A stretch of 64,000 nt of DNA from NCBI GenBank assembly GCA_016223135.1, contig JACRPQ010000017.1:102168-166167 (forward strand). Reading direction: 5' to 3'. Source of the stretch: Chloroflexota bacterium (GTDB lineage Bacteria; Chloroflexota; Anaerolineae; Anaerolineales; Villigracilaceae). The translations under genes and the position numbers were made by a program. Positions 1-9,336 of the stretch are shown piece by piece. The notes beneath the pieces are model-generated. The model was not told where the DNA came from. It saw only the letters and a list, made by a program, of their open reading frames with translations, and did no database searches. Numbering within the stretch: position 1 is the stretch's first letter; every line of letters starts with the position of its first letter.

Positions 1-3
1 CGC

Positions 4-366
4 GTGGAAAACGCCCAAGTGGCGCTGACCTTTCTCTCCTCTCCGAACGTGCAAACCCTGCCCATCGAAAGCGAACAAGCCAGCGGCACACTTTTGCTCG
101 ACTGGGAAAACAATCAAGCCGTATTGGTCACCCGCAACCTTCCTCCTCTGCCCCCGGAACAAACCTACCAAATCTGGTTGGTACAGCCCGATAACGGAAG
201 AGTAAGCGCTGGAACCTTCCATCCCGAAAGCGGAGGAACTTACACCATCCAACCCCTTTCCCCCTCCCAGCCCTTTGCCAACTACCTCGGCATCGGCGTC
301 ACCATCGAGCCGGCCGGCGGAAGCGATGCCCCAACCGGAAAACGCGTCCTGAAAGTTGATTTTTGA
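4..366 (+). CDS. Anti-sigma-K factor RskA-like C-terminal domain protein (probably 5'-truncated by the window edge)
   Basis: ORF translation with 'YQIWLV...G.F....' RskA C-terminal-like pattern; starts at the window edge. Confidence 0.65.
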   Translation: MENAQVALTFLSSPNVQTLPIESEQASGTLLLDWENNQAVLVTRNLPPLPPEQTYQIWLVQPDNGRVSAGTFHPESGGTYTIQPLSPSQPFANYLGIGVTIEPAGGSDAPTGKRVLKVDF

Positions 367-384
367 CAACCCCTTTCCATTTGG

Positions 385-424
385 AGACACCCTGCATCTA
401 GTAATAGTTACAGGGTGTCTTTTT
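385..424 (+). terminator. Rho-independent terminator
   Basis: Perfect 10-bp inverted repeat AGACACCCTG (385-394)/CAGGGTGTCT (411-420) followed by TTTT, just after the stop at 366. Confidence 0.8.
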
Positions 425-449
425 GATTCATCGTCCCCGAAGGGGGTTC

Positions 450-500
450 ATGTCGCCTGAAAACGCGAGATAAATCTCGCGCTACCGCGTAACATAAGTC
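450..500. repeat. Dispersed palindromic repeat family A, copy 1 (core CGCGAGATAAATCTCGCG at 464-481)
   Basis: Same 'TGTCGCCTGAAAACGCGAGATAAATCTCGCGCTACCGCGTAACAT' block recurs at ~21.1, 21.2, 28.15 and 37.05 kb. Confidence 0.85.
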
Positions 501-697
501 ACTGGCTCTTCTGTGAATAACAGAAAAAAAACATTCGGGATAAACGTTCGCGTCCGAAAATTTACCGGCGAGGCGCTGAGTTCGCAGAGATTTTTTGGGG
601 ACTCCGCGTTCCCTGCGCCGTTGCGGTGAGAAAGCCGATTCACCTCATCCAACCCTTCCGCAGGAAACTGCATAACGAAATATAATCCACCCTGACC

Positions 698-1621
698 ATG
701 AAAACCTTCAAACTCATCTTTCGTCTCTTCGCCGATGCCTACCGAGAATGGTCGCATGACCGTGCGGCGCGGATTGGCGCGGCGTTGGCGTATTACGCCC
801 TCTTCTCCCTCGCCCCGCTCCTTGTCATCATGATCACCATTGCAGGAGCGGTGTATGGAGAGGCGGCGGCGGAGGGGAAGATTGTCGCAGCCATCACAGA
901 TCAAGTAGGTCCCGATACTGCGGCGTCCGTTGAACGCCTGCTGGCGGATGTTCACGCCGCCGGCTCGCGTCTGGTTTCCACAGTCGTCAGCAGTATCCTT
1001 CTCATCATCGGCGCGACCAATTTCTTCAGTCAGTTGCGCGATGCGCTCAACACCATGTGGAACGTGCGCCGCAAGCCGCGCAATCACTTCCTGGGCGGCG
1101 TCATCGAAATCGCCCATGACCGTCTGCTCGCCACCGTCATGGTGCTCAGCCTGGGCATCCTTCTCTTGGCGGCGCTCGCCATCAGCGCCAGCCTCACCGT
1201 GCTGAACGGGTGGCTGCAAACCATCATCACCCCCAACACATCTTTTCTCTTGAAAGGCGGAAACCTGCTGACAGGCTTGGGCTTGATGACCCTGCTCTTT
1301 GCCCTCACCTTCAAACTTCTGCCCGATGTGAAAATTGCCTGGCAGGTTGTGTGGGTGGGCGCGCTCGTCACCTCCGCGCTATTCAACCTGGGCGCGTTTC
1401 TAATCGGTCTCTATCTGGGCTATGGCAAGCCGCAAACCATCCTCGGCGCGGCAGGGTCGCTCGTCGTCCTGATGATCTGGATGGCATATACCGCGCAAAT
1501 CATTTTCTTCGGCGCAAAGTTTGCCCTGGTGTATGGCGCCGCCATCGGCAAGCCTATCGTACCCGCCGCAAATGCAGTCGCCATGAAACTCGCCGTCGCC
1601 GACGATTTGCTGGAAGAATAA
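698..1621 (+). CDS. YihY/BrkB family inner membrane protein
   Basis: 'DRAARIGAALAYYALFSLAPLLVI' and C-terminal 'LGAAGSLVVLMIWMAYTAQIIFFGAKFALVYG' typical of the YihY family. Confidence 0.9.
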   Translation: MKTFKLIFRLFADAYREWSHDRAARIGAALAYYALFSLAPLLVIMITIAGAVYGEAAAEGKIVAAITDQVGPDTAASVERLLADVHAAGSRLVSTVVSSILLIIGATNFFSQLRDALNTMWNVRRKPRNHFLGGVIEIAHDRLLATVMVLSLGILLLAALAISASLTVLNGWLQTIITPNTSFLLKGGNLLTGLGLMTLLFALTFKLLPDVKIAWQVVWVGALVTSALFNLGAFLIGLYLGYGKPQTILGAAGSLVVLMIWMAYTAQIIFFGAKFALVYGAAIGKPIVPAANAVAMKLAVADDLLEE

Positions 1622-1645
1622 AAAAAAACCGCCTCACGGGCGGTT
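1619..1645 (-). terminator. Rho-independent terminator on the minus strand, overlapping the stop codon of the methyltransferase gene
   Basis: Stem AACCGCC (1627-1633)/GGCGGTT (1639-1645) followed on the minus strand by a T-run (A-run 1621-1628 on +); the TGA stop (1634-1636) lies in the loop. Confidence 0.8.
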
Positions 1646-2545
1646 CAGCGGCGCACGAAAATCGTAGATGCCATCCCTCACCCCCCACTGCTTCTGACAA
1701 CTCGGACATTCGAGATAAGCGGATTCATCCTTCAAAGGCGACGTTCCACAATCGGGACATTTGAACAACTCTAAAAGGGACGTTATCCGCTTCGGACTCC
1801 CCCCAGCCTGATTCCCCAAAACAGCCTTCACAAACACTGACGGCGTCAACTGCCACCACGCCCCCGTCCACTGGAGCAGCGCGTCAAGAAAGACCAATAT
1901 CCTCGTGGGAACGAGACGCTTGAGGAGCCCCACGCGGAAATGAGAGAGGGTAAGCGTCCGCACGACGGTGAACCCCAACATCTCCAGCCACTGCCGAACA
2001 GCCTTGGGGTGAAAGTCGAAATTCAACTTCACAAACTCGACCGGCTCCCGCGTAAACGGACTCCACTTTTGCCTGCCGAGCAGGTAGCGAAAGATTGCCT
2101 TGAGATTCTGCTTGTTGGCGAATTCGAGGATGAAGGTCCCGCCGGAGGCGAGGGCGTTTTTTACCTGTGCCAGGGCGCGGGGAGCGTCTGCCATGTGATG
2201 CAGGACGCGAATCATGGTCGCCGCGTCGAACACCCCATCCACAAAGGGCAGACGGTAGGCGTCCGCCGCGACGTAGATATATTTGTCCGATGTGCCGAGG
2301 CGCGCCTGCGCCTGCTCCAGTTGGGTGCGCGAGTAATCGAGCAGGACAATGCGGTCGAAGCCGATGTAACGGGGGGTGTTTCGCCCGGCGCCCGCCCCGA
2401 GTTCGAGCAGGAGGCGTCCGCCCGCAGGCAGCAGGCGTTTGATGGCGATGGCTTCGACGCGGTCTTCGTATTCGCGCCCGCCCCGATCCCAAAAGGAGGT
2501 TTGGTAGTCGGAGCCTTCGTAGTTGCAAACGGGAGGGTGAGTCAT
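1634..2545 (-). CDS. Class I SAM-dependent methyltransferase with C-terminal Trm112-like zinc-binding segment
   Basis: 'LLELGAGAGRNT' motif I; C-terminal 'CPDCGTSPL...LECPSCQKQW'. Confidence 0.8.
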   Translation of the reverse strand: MTHPPVCNYEGSDYQTSFWDRGGREYEDRVEAIAIKRLLPAGGRLLLELGAGAGRNTPRYIGFDRIVLLDYSRTQLEQAQARLGTSDKYIYVAADAYRLPFVDGVFDAATMIRVLHHMADAPRALAQVKNALASGGTFILEFANKQNLKAIFRYLLGRQKWSPFTREPVEFVKLNFDFHPKAVRQWLEMLGFTVVRTLTLSHFRVGLLKRLVPTRILVFLDALLQWTGAWWQLTPSVFVKAVLGNQAGGSPKRITSLLELFKCPDCGTSPLKDESAYLECPSCQKQWGVRDGIYDFRAPLNRP

Positions 2546-2547
2546 GA

Positions 2548-2607
2548 GTCTGATAGTCGTTGGTGTGATAGTCTATGGTCTAATAGTCGCCGGTCTGATA
2601 GTTGCTG
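2548..2607. repeat. 15-bp tandem repeat, 4 degenerate copies (GTCTGATAGTCGTTG-like)
   Basis: gtctgatagtcgttg / gtgtgatagtctatg / gtctaatagtcgccg / gtctgatagttgctg read directly. Confidence 0.85.
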
Positions 2608-2696
2608 GTTTGAGCACAGCGACGGATGGTCATGAGGCAAAATAGAAACTCGGACGGCGGGATATTGTACCCCACCGCCCAAGTTTTTGCCTTTTT

Positions 2697-2766
2697 GACT
2701 ATTCGACTATTTGACTCTTTGCCTATTTGCCTACTTGCCTATTTGCCTATTTGACTCTTTGCCTCA
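2697..2766. repeat. 7-bp tandem repeat array (CTATTTG/CCTATTT-type), about 10 degenerate units
   Basis: gactatt cgactat ttgactc tttgcct atttgcc tacttgc ctatttg cctattt gactctt tgcctca. Confidence 0.8.
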
Positions 2767-4073
2767 CTCCCATTGAATCCGCGTCCGATGGCGCGATAGG
2801 TGAAGCCCAGTTCGCGCATGCGTGCCGGATCGTAGATGTTGCGTCCATCGTAGATGACGGGAGTTCTAAGCAGCGCCCTGACCTTTTCGAGGTCGAGTTG
2901 TTTGAATTCGTTCCAGGGGGTGACGACAATCAGCGCATCGCAGCCTTCCGCCATTTTGTACACATCATCGAAGATTTCGACGGCGGGCATGAGCGGAGCG
3001 GCGGTTCCTCGCGCCACCGGGTCGTAGCCGCGCACCTGGGCGCCCCCGGCAATGAGGGCGTTGGCGATGTCAACCGAGGGGGCGTCGCGCATGTCGTCGG
3101 TGTTTTCTTTGAATGCCAGCCCCAGCAAGCCAACGACTTTGCCTTTGAGACTGCCGCCAAGCATGGACTCTACTTGTTTGGAGACCTGTTTGCGGCGGTC
3201 ATAGTTGACGTTCATGACTTCGTTGAGGATGCGCGGGTTGAGTCCCCTTTCTTTTGCCATGTAAGCGAGCGCCTGCACGTCCTTGGGGAAGCACGAGCCG
3301 CCCCAGCCCAGACCGGCATCGAGGAAGTGCCGTCCAATGCGGGCGTCGTAGCCCATGCCGGCTGCCACCTCTTTCACGTCCGCGCCGACGCGTTCGCACA
3401 GGTCAGCCAGTTCGTTGATGAAGGAGATTTTGGTGGCAAGGAAGGCATTGCTGGCATATTTAATCATCTCTGCCGTGCGCAGATCGGTGATGACGATGGG
3501 GGCGCGCAGGGGCAGGTGCAGTTGGGCAACCTTGTTGGCGGCGTCTCTGTCGAGCGAGCCGATGACGTTGCGATGGGGATTCATGAAGTCGGCGATGGCG
3601 GAGCCTTCGCGCAGAAATTCGGGACAGGAGACAACCGCAAAGTCAATCGGTTTGGGCTGGGCGCTTTTCACAATGTCGGCGACCCAGTCGCCGGTGCCGA
3701 TGGGGACGGTGGATTTGTTGATGATGATGAGCGGCGCAGTCATGGCTTTGGCGATGGAACGCGCGGCGAGTTCCACGTATTGCAGGTCGGCGTTGCCGTC
3801 CACGCCGGAGGGAGTGCCTACGGCAATGAAGGCAAACTCCGTCCCTTTCAACGCATCATCGTAGGAGGTGGTGAAGGACAACCGACCGCCCTTCACGTTG
3901 CGTTTGACCAATTCTTCGAGCCCCGGCTCGTAGATGGGCATGATGCCCTTTTTGAGATTCTCAATGCGTTTTTCGTCCACATCCAAGGCGACAACGCGAT
4001 TTCCCAAGTCGGCAAAGCAGGCGGCGGTGACGAGACCGACATAACCCACGCCGACGACACAAATTTGTTTCAT
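2739..4073 (-). CDS. UDP-glucose/GDP-mannose dehydrogenase family protein
   Basis: '[34 protein letters not shown]', '[11 protein letters not shown]'. Confidence 0.95.
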   Translation of the reverse strand: MKQICVVGVGYVGLVTAACFADLGNRVVALDVDEKRIENLKKGIMPIYEPGLEELVKRNVKGGRLSFTTSYDDALKGTEFAFIAVGTPSGVDGNADLQYVELAARSIAKAMTAPLIIINKSTVPIGTGDWVADIVKSAQPKPIDFAVVSCPEFLREGSAIADFMNPHRNVIGSLDRDAANKVAQLHLPLRAPIVITDLRTAEMIKYASNAFLATKISFINELADLCERVGADVKEVAAGMGYDARIGRHFLDAGLGWGGSCFPKDVQALAYMAKERGLNPRILNEVMNVNYDRRKQVSKQVESMLGGSLKGKVVGLLGLAFKENTDDMRDAPSVDIANALIAGGAQVRGYDPVARGTAAPLMPAVEIFDDVYKMAEGCDALIVVTPWNEFKQLDLEKVRALLRTPVIYDGRNIYDPARMRELGFTYRAIGRGFNGSEAKSQIGK

Positions 4074-4185
4074 GCTGATGGTCCTCTTTGTTTCTTGATG
4101 TTATGGGGCGTTAGAGAACGCCCATTGCACTTTATCTCAGCGCTGTAAAAAACGCCGATTACGAGACGGAAAAATCCCCGAATGG

Positions 4186-4602
4186 CTACACGTTTTGCTG
4201 CTCCCGTCCGGTCTCTCCTTTTTTGAGACGGGCGGCGAGCAGGGCTTGTTCCACAATTTCCAAAAACCCCTTCATGTGAATGGGTTTGGCGACATAGCCG
4301 TCGCAGCCCGCCAGGATGGCGCGTTTTCGTTCATGGGGAAGGGTGTGGGCGGTGAGGGCGTAGAGCGGGATGGCTTTGGTCTCTTCGCTGGACTTGAGCG
4401 CTTTTGCCGCTCCCCAGCCGTCTATTTCCGGCAATCCCATGTCCAACAGGATCAAATCGGGTTTTTGGGCGCGCGCCGCATTCACGCCGTCGCGTCCGTT
4501 CACGGCAAGGAACACATCGTAGCCGGCGCGTTCCAGCACAAGGCGCACGAGTTCGTAGTTATCCATATTATCTTCAACGATAAGAATGCGTCCCTTGCTC
4601 AT
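4186..4602 (-). CDS. Single-domain response regulator (receiver; CheY/DivK-like)
   Basis: 'MSKGRILIVEDNMDNYELVRLVLERAGYDVF...DLILLDMGLPEIDGW'; start reassigned from the over-extended ORF to ATG at 4602. Confidence 0.9.
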   Translation of the reverse strand: MSKGRILIVEDNMDNYELVRLVLERAGYDVFLAVNGRDGVNAARAQKPDLILLDMGLPEIDGWGAAKALKSSEETKAIPLYALTAHTLPHERKRAILAGCDGYVAKPIHMKGFLEIVEQALLAARLKKGETGREQQNV

Positions 4603-4656
4603 TGCCGCCAAATATACCGCGTCTCCCGCATACGGGCAATAACGTATAATCACGCT

Positions 4657-5808
4657 ATGCGCCTTCTTTTTGTTGTAGATGCCCGCTCCCCCATCGCCAT
4701 GAACTGGATTCGCCACTTCGTGGAACGCGGGGAGGATGAGGTGTTCATCGCCTCTACGTTTCCCGTTCAATTGGATATTGCTGTACGGCGGCTGGAAGTC
4801 ATCCCGGTTGCCTTTTCCTCGGTCAAAAAGGCGGGTCAGCGCCCCGGCGGCGCTTCGCGGACATTGAATCTGCGCACCGCTCTGCGGCATTGGCTCGGTC
4901 CGCTGACGGTGTATCGCGCGGCGAGAAAACTGCGCGCGTTCATCGAGGAGGTGAAACCGGACCTCGTCCACGCGATGCGGATTCCCTACGAGGGGATGCT
5001 CGCCGCCGACGCATATACAGGCATTCCGCTGGCGGTGTCCATTTGGGGCAATGACTTCACCCTGCATGCGCCGTCCACGCCGCTGATGCGTCACTACACG
5101 CGCTGGGCGATGCAGGTCGCCGATGCGCTGCACGCCGACTGCGCGCGCGATGTGCGGCTGGCGCACGAATGGGGATTCGGGGCGAGAAGACTTAGTTTGG
5201 TGGCGCCAGGCAACGGCGGAATCCGAAGCGAGGTCTTTTATCCGCCGGCAAAAGCGGTGGATGAGCCGGTCGTTTTGAATCCGCGCGGAATCCGTCCGTA
5301 TGTCCGCAACGATTGTTTTTTCAAGGCAATCCCGCTGGTGTTGAAGAAACACCCGAATGCGAAGTTTCTGTGCGCGGCGATGGCGGGCGATGGTCAGGCG
5401 CTGCAATGGATTCGGGAATTGGGCATCGGGCAGGCGGTGGAACTGCTTGCGCCCATGCCGCACATGGAGATGGCAAAGGTGTACCGCCGCGCGCAGGTTT
5501 TGGTCTCGCCGAGCATTCACGACGGAACGCCGAACACACTGCTGGAGGGCATGGCGTGCGGTTGTTTCCCTGCGGCGGGCGATTTGGAATCCATCCGCGA
5601 GTGGATTACGCCGGGAGAGAACGGTTTGCTGTTCGATTCGAACGACCCGCAATCCATCGCCGAGGCAATCATCCATGCCATCGAAAACGAAAGCCTGCGG
5701 GAAAAAGCCGCAGGCTTGAACGGGGAACTCATCGCCGCACGAGCAGAGTACAGGATGAACATGCAACGGGCGGAGGAGTTTTATAAATTGGTAATTGGTA
5801 AAAGGTAA
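4657..5808 (+). CDS. Glycosyltransferase family 4-like protein
   Basis: 'MRLLFVVDARSPIAMNWIRHFVERG...LLEGMACGCFPAAGDLESIREWI.PGENGLLF'; start reassigned to ATG at 4657. Confidence 0.88.
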   Translation: MRLLFVVDARSPIAMNWIRHFVERGEDEVFIASTFPVQLDIAVRRLEVIPVAFSSVKKAGQRPGGASRTLNLRTALRHWLGPLTVYRAARKLRAFIEEVKPDLVHAMRIPYEGMLAADAYTGIPLAVSIWGNDFTLHAPSTPLMRHYTRWAMQVADALHADCARDVRLAHEWGFGARRLSLVAPGNGGIRSEVFYPPAKAVDEPVVLNPRGIRPYVRNDCFFKAIPLVLKKHPNAKFLCAAMAGDGQALQWIRELGIGQAVELLAPMPHMEMAKVYRRAQVLVSPSIHDGTPNTLLEGMACGCFPAAGDLESIREWITPGENGLLFDSNDPQSIAEAIIHAIENESLREKAAGLNGELIAARAEYRMNMQRAEEFYKLVIGKR

Positions 5809-5812
5809 TTAC
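5786..5812. repeat. AATTGGT heptad array at the 3' end of the GT4 gene
   Basis: aattggt aattggt aaaaggt aatt; supplies the terminal residues and TAA stop. Confidence 0.65.
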
Positions 5813-5846
5813 CCATCAACAAAGGGGGTAGCGAAGTTGGGCAGAC

Positions 5847-6800
5847 TCACTTGACAATCCATGTGCCCGTCTCGCCTTTGAGAGCGCGCCCGATGTTTTC
5901 GGGGTTGGTGATGAGCGCCTCTTTGCCGCCATTTTCGAGGTACCAGATGATGGCTTGAATCTTCGGCGCCATCGAACCTTTGGCAAAGTGCGTGCCTTCG
6001 GCAAGGTAGGCTTTGGCTTCGTCGAGCGTGATGCGGTCCAGCCATTTCTGGTTGGGTTTTCCAAAGTTGATGGCGACCTTCTCCACGGCGGTGGAAATCA
6101 GGAACAAATCCGCCTTGAGCAAACGCGCCAGCAGGGAGGATGCGTAGTCTTTGTCAATGACCGCCGCAACGCCTTTGTACTCGTGATCGCCCACGTCAAT
6201 GACGGGAATGCCGCCGCCGCCCACAGTGATGACGACCGTGCCGGCATTCAACAGAGTCTTGACCGCATCCAGTTCGACCACTTCCTTGGGGAGCGGCGAG
6301 GCGACGACTCTGCGCCAGCCTCTGCCCGCATCTTCGACGACGCTCCAGCCCATTTCTTTCTGACGCCGCTTTGCTTCCGCCTCGTCCATGAACGAGCCGA
6401 TGGGCTTGGTGGGGTTCTTGAAGGCGGGATCGTCCTTGTCCACCAGCACCTGCGTCACGACGGTAGCGACAGGTTTCTTGATTCCGCGCCGATACAGTTC
6501 GTTTTGAAGATTCTGCTGGAGGGCATAACCGATGGCGCCTTGTGAATCCGCGCCGCACACATCGAGCGGGACTTCGTGCATGCCCTCGACTTTCGCGGCG
6601 ATTTCCGAGCGCCGCAAAATGAAACCAACCTGTGGTCCATTGCCGTGACCGATTGCCACGTCCCAACCCGCCTCGATCATATCCGCAATGTGATGGGTTG
6701 TTTCCTTTGCGGCTTGATATTGGTCTTCGACGGTCTTGTGCGCCTCATCTTTGATAAGGGAGTTGCCGCCAATGGCGACGACAGCAAGTTTGTTAGCCAT
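5847..6800 (-). CDS. Carbamate kinase (ArcC/YqeA-like)
   Basis: 'AVVAIGGNSLIKDE', 'AIGHGNGPQVGFI', 'VITVGGGGIPV', 'FAKGSMAPKIQA'. Confidence 0.95.
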   Translation of the reverse strand: MANKLAVVAIGGNSLIKDEAHKTVEDQYQAAKETTHHIADMIEAGWDVAIGHGNGPQVGFILRRSEIAAKVEGMHEVPLDVCGADSQGAIGYALQQNLQNELYRRGIKKPVATVVTQVLVDKDDPAFKNPTKPIGSFMDEAEAKRRQKEMGWSVVEDAGRGWRRVVASPLPKEVVELDAVKTLLNAGTVVITVGGGGIPVIDVGDHEYKGVAAVIDKDYASSLLARLLKADLFLISTAVEKVAINFGKPNQKWLDRITLDEAKAYLAEGTHFAKGSMAPKIQAIIWYLENGGKEALITNPENIGRALKGETGTWIVK

Positions 6801-6820
6801 AAAGTAAAGTCTCCTCTAAT

Positions 6821-6979
6821 GGTCGAATAGTTGTTAGTCTAATCAGTCTAATAGTCGTCAGTCTGATAGTCATTAGTCTGATAGTCATTAGTCTGATAGT
6901 CGGTAGTCTGATAGTCGAATGGTTAGAAGGGTAACCATAAAACTATCAGACTATGAGACTCGTTGACTATGAGACTAAC
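6821..6979. repeat. 15-bp (8+7) tandem repeat array AGTCTGATAGTCATT with a partial opposite-orientation tail (ACTATCAGACTATGAGAC...)
   Basis: Repeated agtctgat-agtcatt units at 6836-6924; opposite-orientation ACTATCAGACTATGAGACT...GACTATGAGACT at 6942-6977; fills the arcC-ygeW gap. Confidence 0.85.
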
Positions 6980-7969
6980 TTATGCCATCGTCAACGCCAT
7001 CACGGCTTTTTGCGCGTGCAGGCGGTTTTCGGCTTCGTCGAACACGACCGAGTTCGGACCATCCAGCACGGCGCTGGTGACTTCGATGTCGCGATCGGCG
7101 GGAAGCGGGTGCATGTAGATGGCGTCGGGCTTGGCGACTTTGAGTTTGGCGTCGTCCATGATCCAGTTTTTGAAGGAATCCTGGAGTTTCTTGCCCTCTG
7201 TCTTGTCGTTGGTGGTCAACAGCGGACCCCACGATTTGGCATAGATGACGTCGGCGTCTTTGCAGGCTTCAGTCATGCCATCCTTGTCTTCGATGATTTC
7301 AAAGGCGGTGCCGGCGAGGCGCGCCTGTTCCTTTGCCTGCTCCACGATGTCGGGCATGAGGTGGAAGCCGGGCGGGTAGGCAAGCGTCACGTCCATGCCG
7401 AAGCGGGGCATTTGCAGAATCAGGGATTGAGGAACAGAAATCGGTTTGAGGTAAGAGGCGGCGTATGCCCACGAGACGACAATCTTCTTGCGGCGCAGGT
7501 CGCGTCCCTTTTTCTCCATGATGGTCATCAGGTCGGCGAGGCATTGGAAGGGATGGTAAACGTCGCACTGCATGTTGAGGACGGGCGCGCGCGAGTGTTT
7601 GGCGACTTCGTTGAGGTACTTGTTGCCGTCGCCAAAGTCGCAGTGACGGATGGCGATGCCGTCGAAGTAGCGTCCGAAAATTTCACCGATTTCGACCGGC
7701 GTATCGCCGTGCGAGATCTGGGTGGTGTTGCTGTCAATGAACGCGGCATGACCGCCCAACTGCGCCATGCCCGCCTCGAACGATCCGCGCGTGCGGGTGG
7801 ATGAGAAGAAGAACAGCATCGCCAGCACTTTGTCGCGCAGGTAGGGATGCGGTTCGCCCAGGGCGCGTTTGCGCTTCAAATCCCAGGCTACCTCCAAAAC
7901 GGTTTCGACTTCCTCTTTGGTGAAGTCCAGGTCGCCGATGAAATCGCGACCGCGAAAGTTTGTTTGCAT
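6980..7969 (-). CDS. ygeW: Knotted carbamoyltransferase, YgeW-like
   Basis: 'FFFSSTRTRGSFEAGMAQLGGHAAFIDSNTTQISHGDTPVEIGEIFGRYFDGIAIRHCDFG', 'MHPLPADRDIEVTSAVLDGPNSVVFDEAENRLHAQKAVMAL'. Confidence 0.85.
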   Translation of the reverse strand: MQTNFRGRDFIGDLDFTKEEVETVLEVAWDLKRKRALGEPHPYLRDKVLAMLFFFSSTRTRGSFEAGMAQLGGHAAFIDSNTTQISHGDTPVEIGEIFGRYFDGIAIRHCDFGDGNKYLNEVAKHSRAPVLNMQCDVYHPFQCLADLMTIMEKKGRDLRRKKIVVSWAYAASYLKPISVPQSLILQMPRFGMDVTLAYPPGFHLMPDIVEQAKEQARLAGTAFEIIEDKDGMTEACKDADVIYAKSWGPLLTTNDKTEGKKLQDSFKNWIMDDAKLKVAKPDAIYMHPLPADRDIEVTSAVLDGPNSVVFDEAENRLHAQKAVMALTMA

Positions 7970-8142
7970 AATTTAGTCTCCTTTTGTCTTTTAGCCTTCG
8001 TTTGCATTCATTGATCAATTCAACGAAATGCTTATTTTTTTGATACGCGTAAAACTTCTCCGCGCACGAAACGACCGTCCTCCCAGAAGAGGCGCGCGCC
8101 TTCGCAGTAATCCACCGATCATATTTTCATGGAGCCGTTAAA

Positions 8143-9336
8143 TTATTTGATCAGACTCGGCAGGATTGCGTAGAATTCCGTCGCCTTGACCACGTCATCC
8201 AGCGATACAGAATCATTGACGGTATGAGCCGTCTCTTCATCGCCGGGACCAAACCCAATGGACGGAATGCCAGCCTTGCCCGCCCAATAGATTCCGTTCG
8301 TCGAAAAATTCCACTTGCCGGGTTTCGCCTCGGGCAGACCGATCAGTGCGCGGGCTTTCTGACCGGCAACAACCAAAGGATGCGATTCTTCATACGCCCA
8401 AGCCGGGAAGTATTTATCCACCGGGAAGACAAAGCCTGTATAAGAAGGCTCATCGTAGAAGAGTTCTTCGAGTTTGACCGTGTCCTTGAACTCGGCGGGG
8501 ATCAGATCTTCAACCTGTTTTCTGACCGCCTCCTTTGTCTCGCCGAAGGTCATGCGGCGGTCAATGTAAATGACCGCTTCATCGGGGACGGCGTTGATGG
8601 ATGGGGTCCTGACGCGCATATCGCTGACCGTGATCTTTCCATGACCGAGAAATTCATGGTCGCCCAGTTGCGGCTCGAGATCGCGGATGCCCGCAATGAC
8701 CGGCAGTAATTTGTAAATGGCATTGTCGCCGAGGTGGTTGCTCGCCGCATGAGCGGACTTGCCCTTCGCGGTTACTTTCATTTCAAGACGCCCCTTGTGT
8801 CCGCGATAGACCATCATCTTGGTCGGTTCGCCGATGACGACAAAATCGGGCTTCACCTTGGGGTCAACTTCCACAAAAGCGTTCGGGGCGATGCCGTCGC
8901 ACCACTCTTCCATATTCCCAAAATAATACGCCGTCCAGCCGTCGAGCAGACCGAGATCGCGCGCAATGGCAAGACCGTAGATCATGCCGGGCGTGCTGCC
9001 CTTTTCATCGCAGGCGCCGCGGGCATAAAGGATTCCGTTCTCGACCTTGCCCTGGAACGGATCCCATTGCCATGAGGCAGGATCGCCAATCCCCACCGTA
9101 TCAATATGCGAATCGAAGACGATGACCCTTTTGCCGTTGCCGATGCGCCCGATGGTGTTGCCCATCTTATCGTAGCGGATCTCGTCGTAGCCAAGCTTCT
9201 TCATCTCTTCCTGGATGCGTTTGCCGACCTCGCCAATCTGCGACTCCATCGAAGGGATGGCGACAATCTCGCGCAGGAAGTTGATGATGTTTTCGCGGTT
9301 TTCTTCCACTCGCTTTTTGATTTCTTGTACTGTCAT
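8143..9336 (-). CDS. ygeY: YgeY-family M20 peptidase-like hydrolase
   Basis: 'FDSHIDTVGIGDPASW', 'ARGACDEKGSTPGMIYG', 'GFGPGDEETAHTVNDSV'; start reassigned to 9336. Confidence 0.85.
   Translation of the reverse strand: MTVQEIKKRVEENRENIINFLREIVAIPSMESQIGEVGKRIQEEMKKLGYDEIRYDKMGNTIGRIGNGKRVIVFDSHIDTVGIGDPASWQWDPFQGKVENGILYARGACDEKGSTPGMIYGLAIARDLGLLDGWTAYYFGNMEEWCDGIAPNAFVEVDPKVKPDFVVIGEPTKMMVYRGHKGRLEMKVTAKGKSAHAASNHLGDNAIYKLLPVIAGIRDLEPQLGDHEFLGHGKITVSDMRVRTPSINAVPDEAVIYIDRRMTFGETKEAVRKQVEDLIPAEFKDTVKLEELFYDEPSYTGFVFPVDKYFPAWAYEESHPLVVAGQKARALIGLPEAKPGKWNFSTNGIYWAGKAGIPSIGFGPGDEETAHTVNDSVSLDDVVKATEFYAILPSLIK

Noticed and set aside
2727-4148. 473-aa plus-strand ORF opposite the UDP-glucose dehydrogenase gene
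   Set aside because: Antisense shadow ORF caused by GC-rich codon bias; the minus-strand frame has clear family motifs.
6821-6979. Possible CRISPR array
   Set aside because: Units are only 15 bp with no unique spacers between them; a tandem repeat, not CRISPR.
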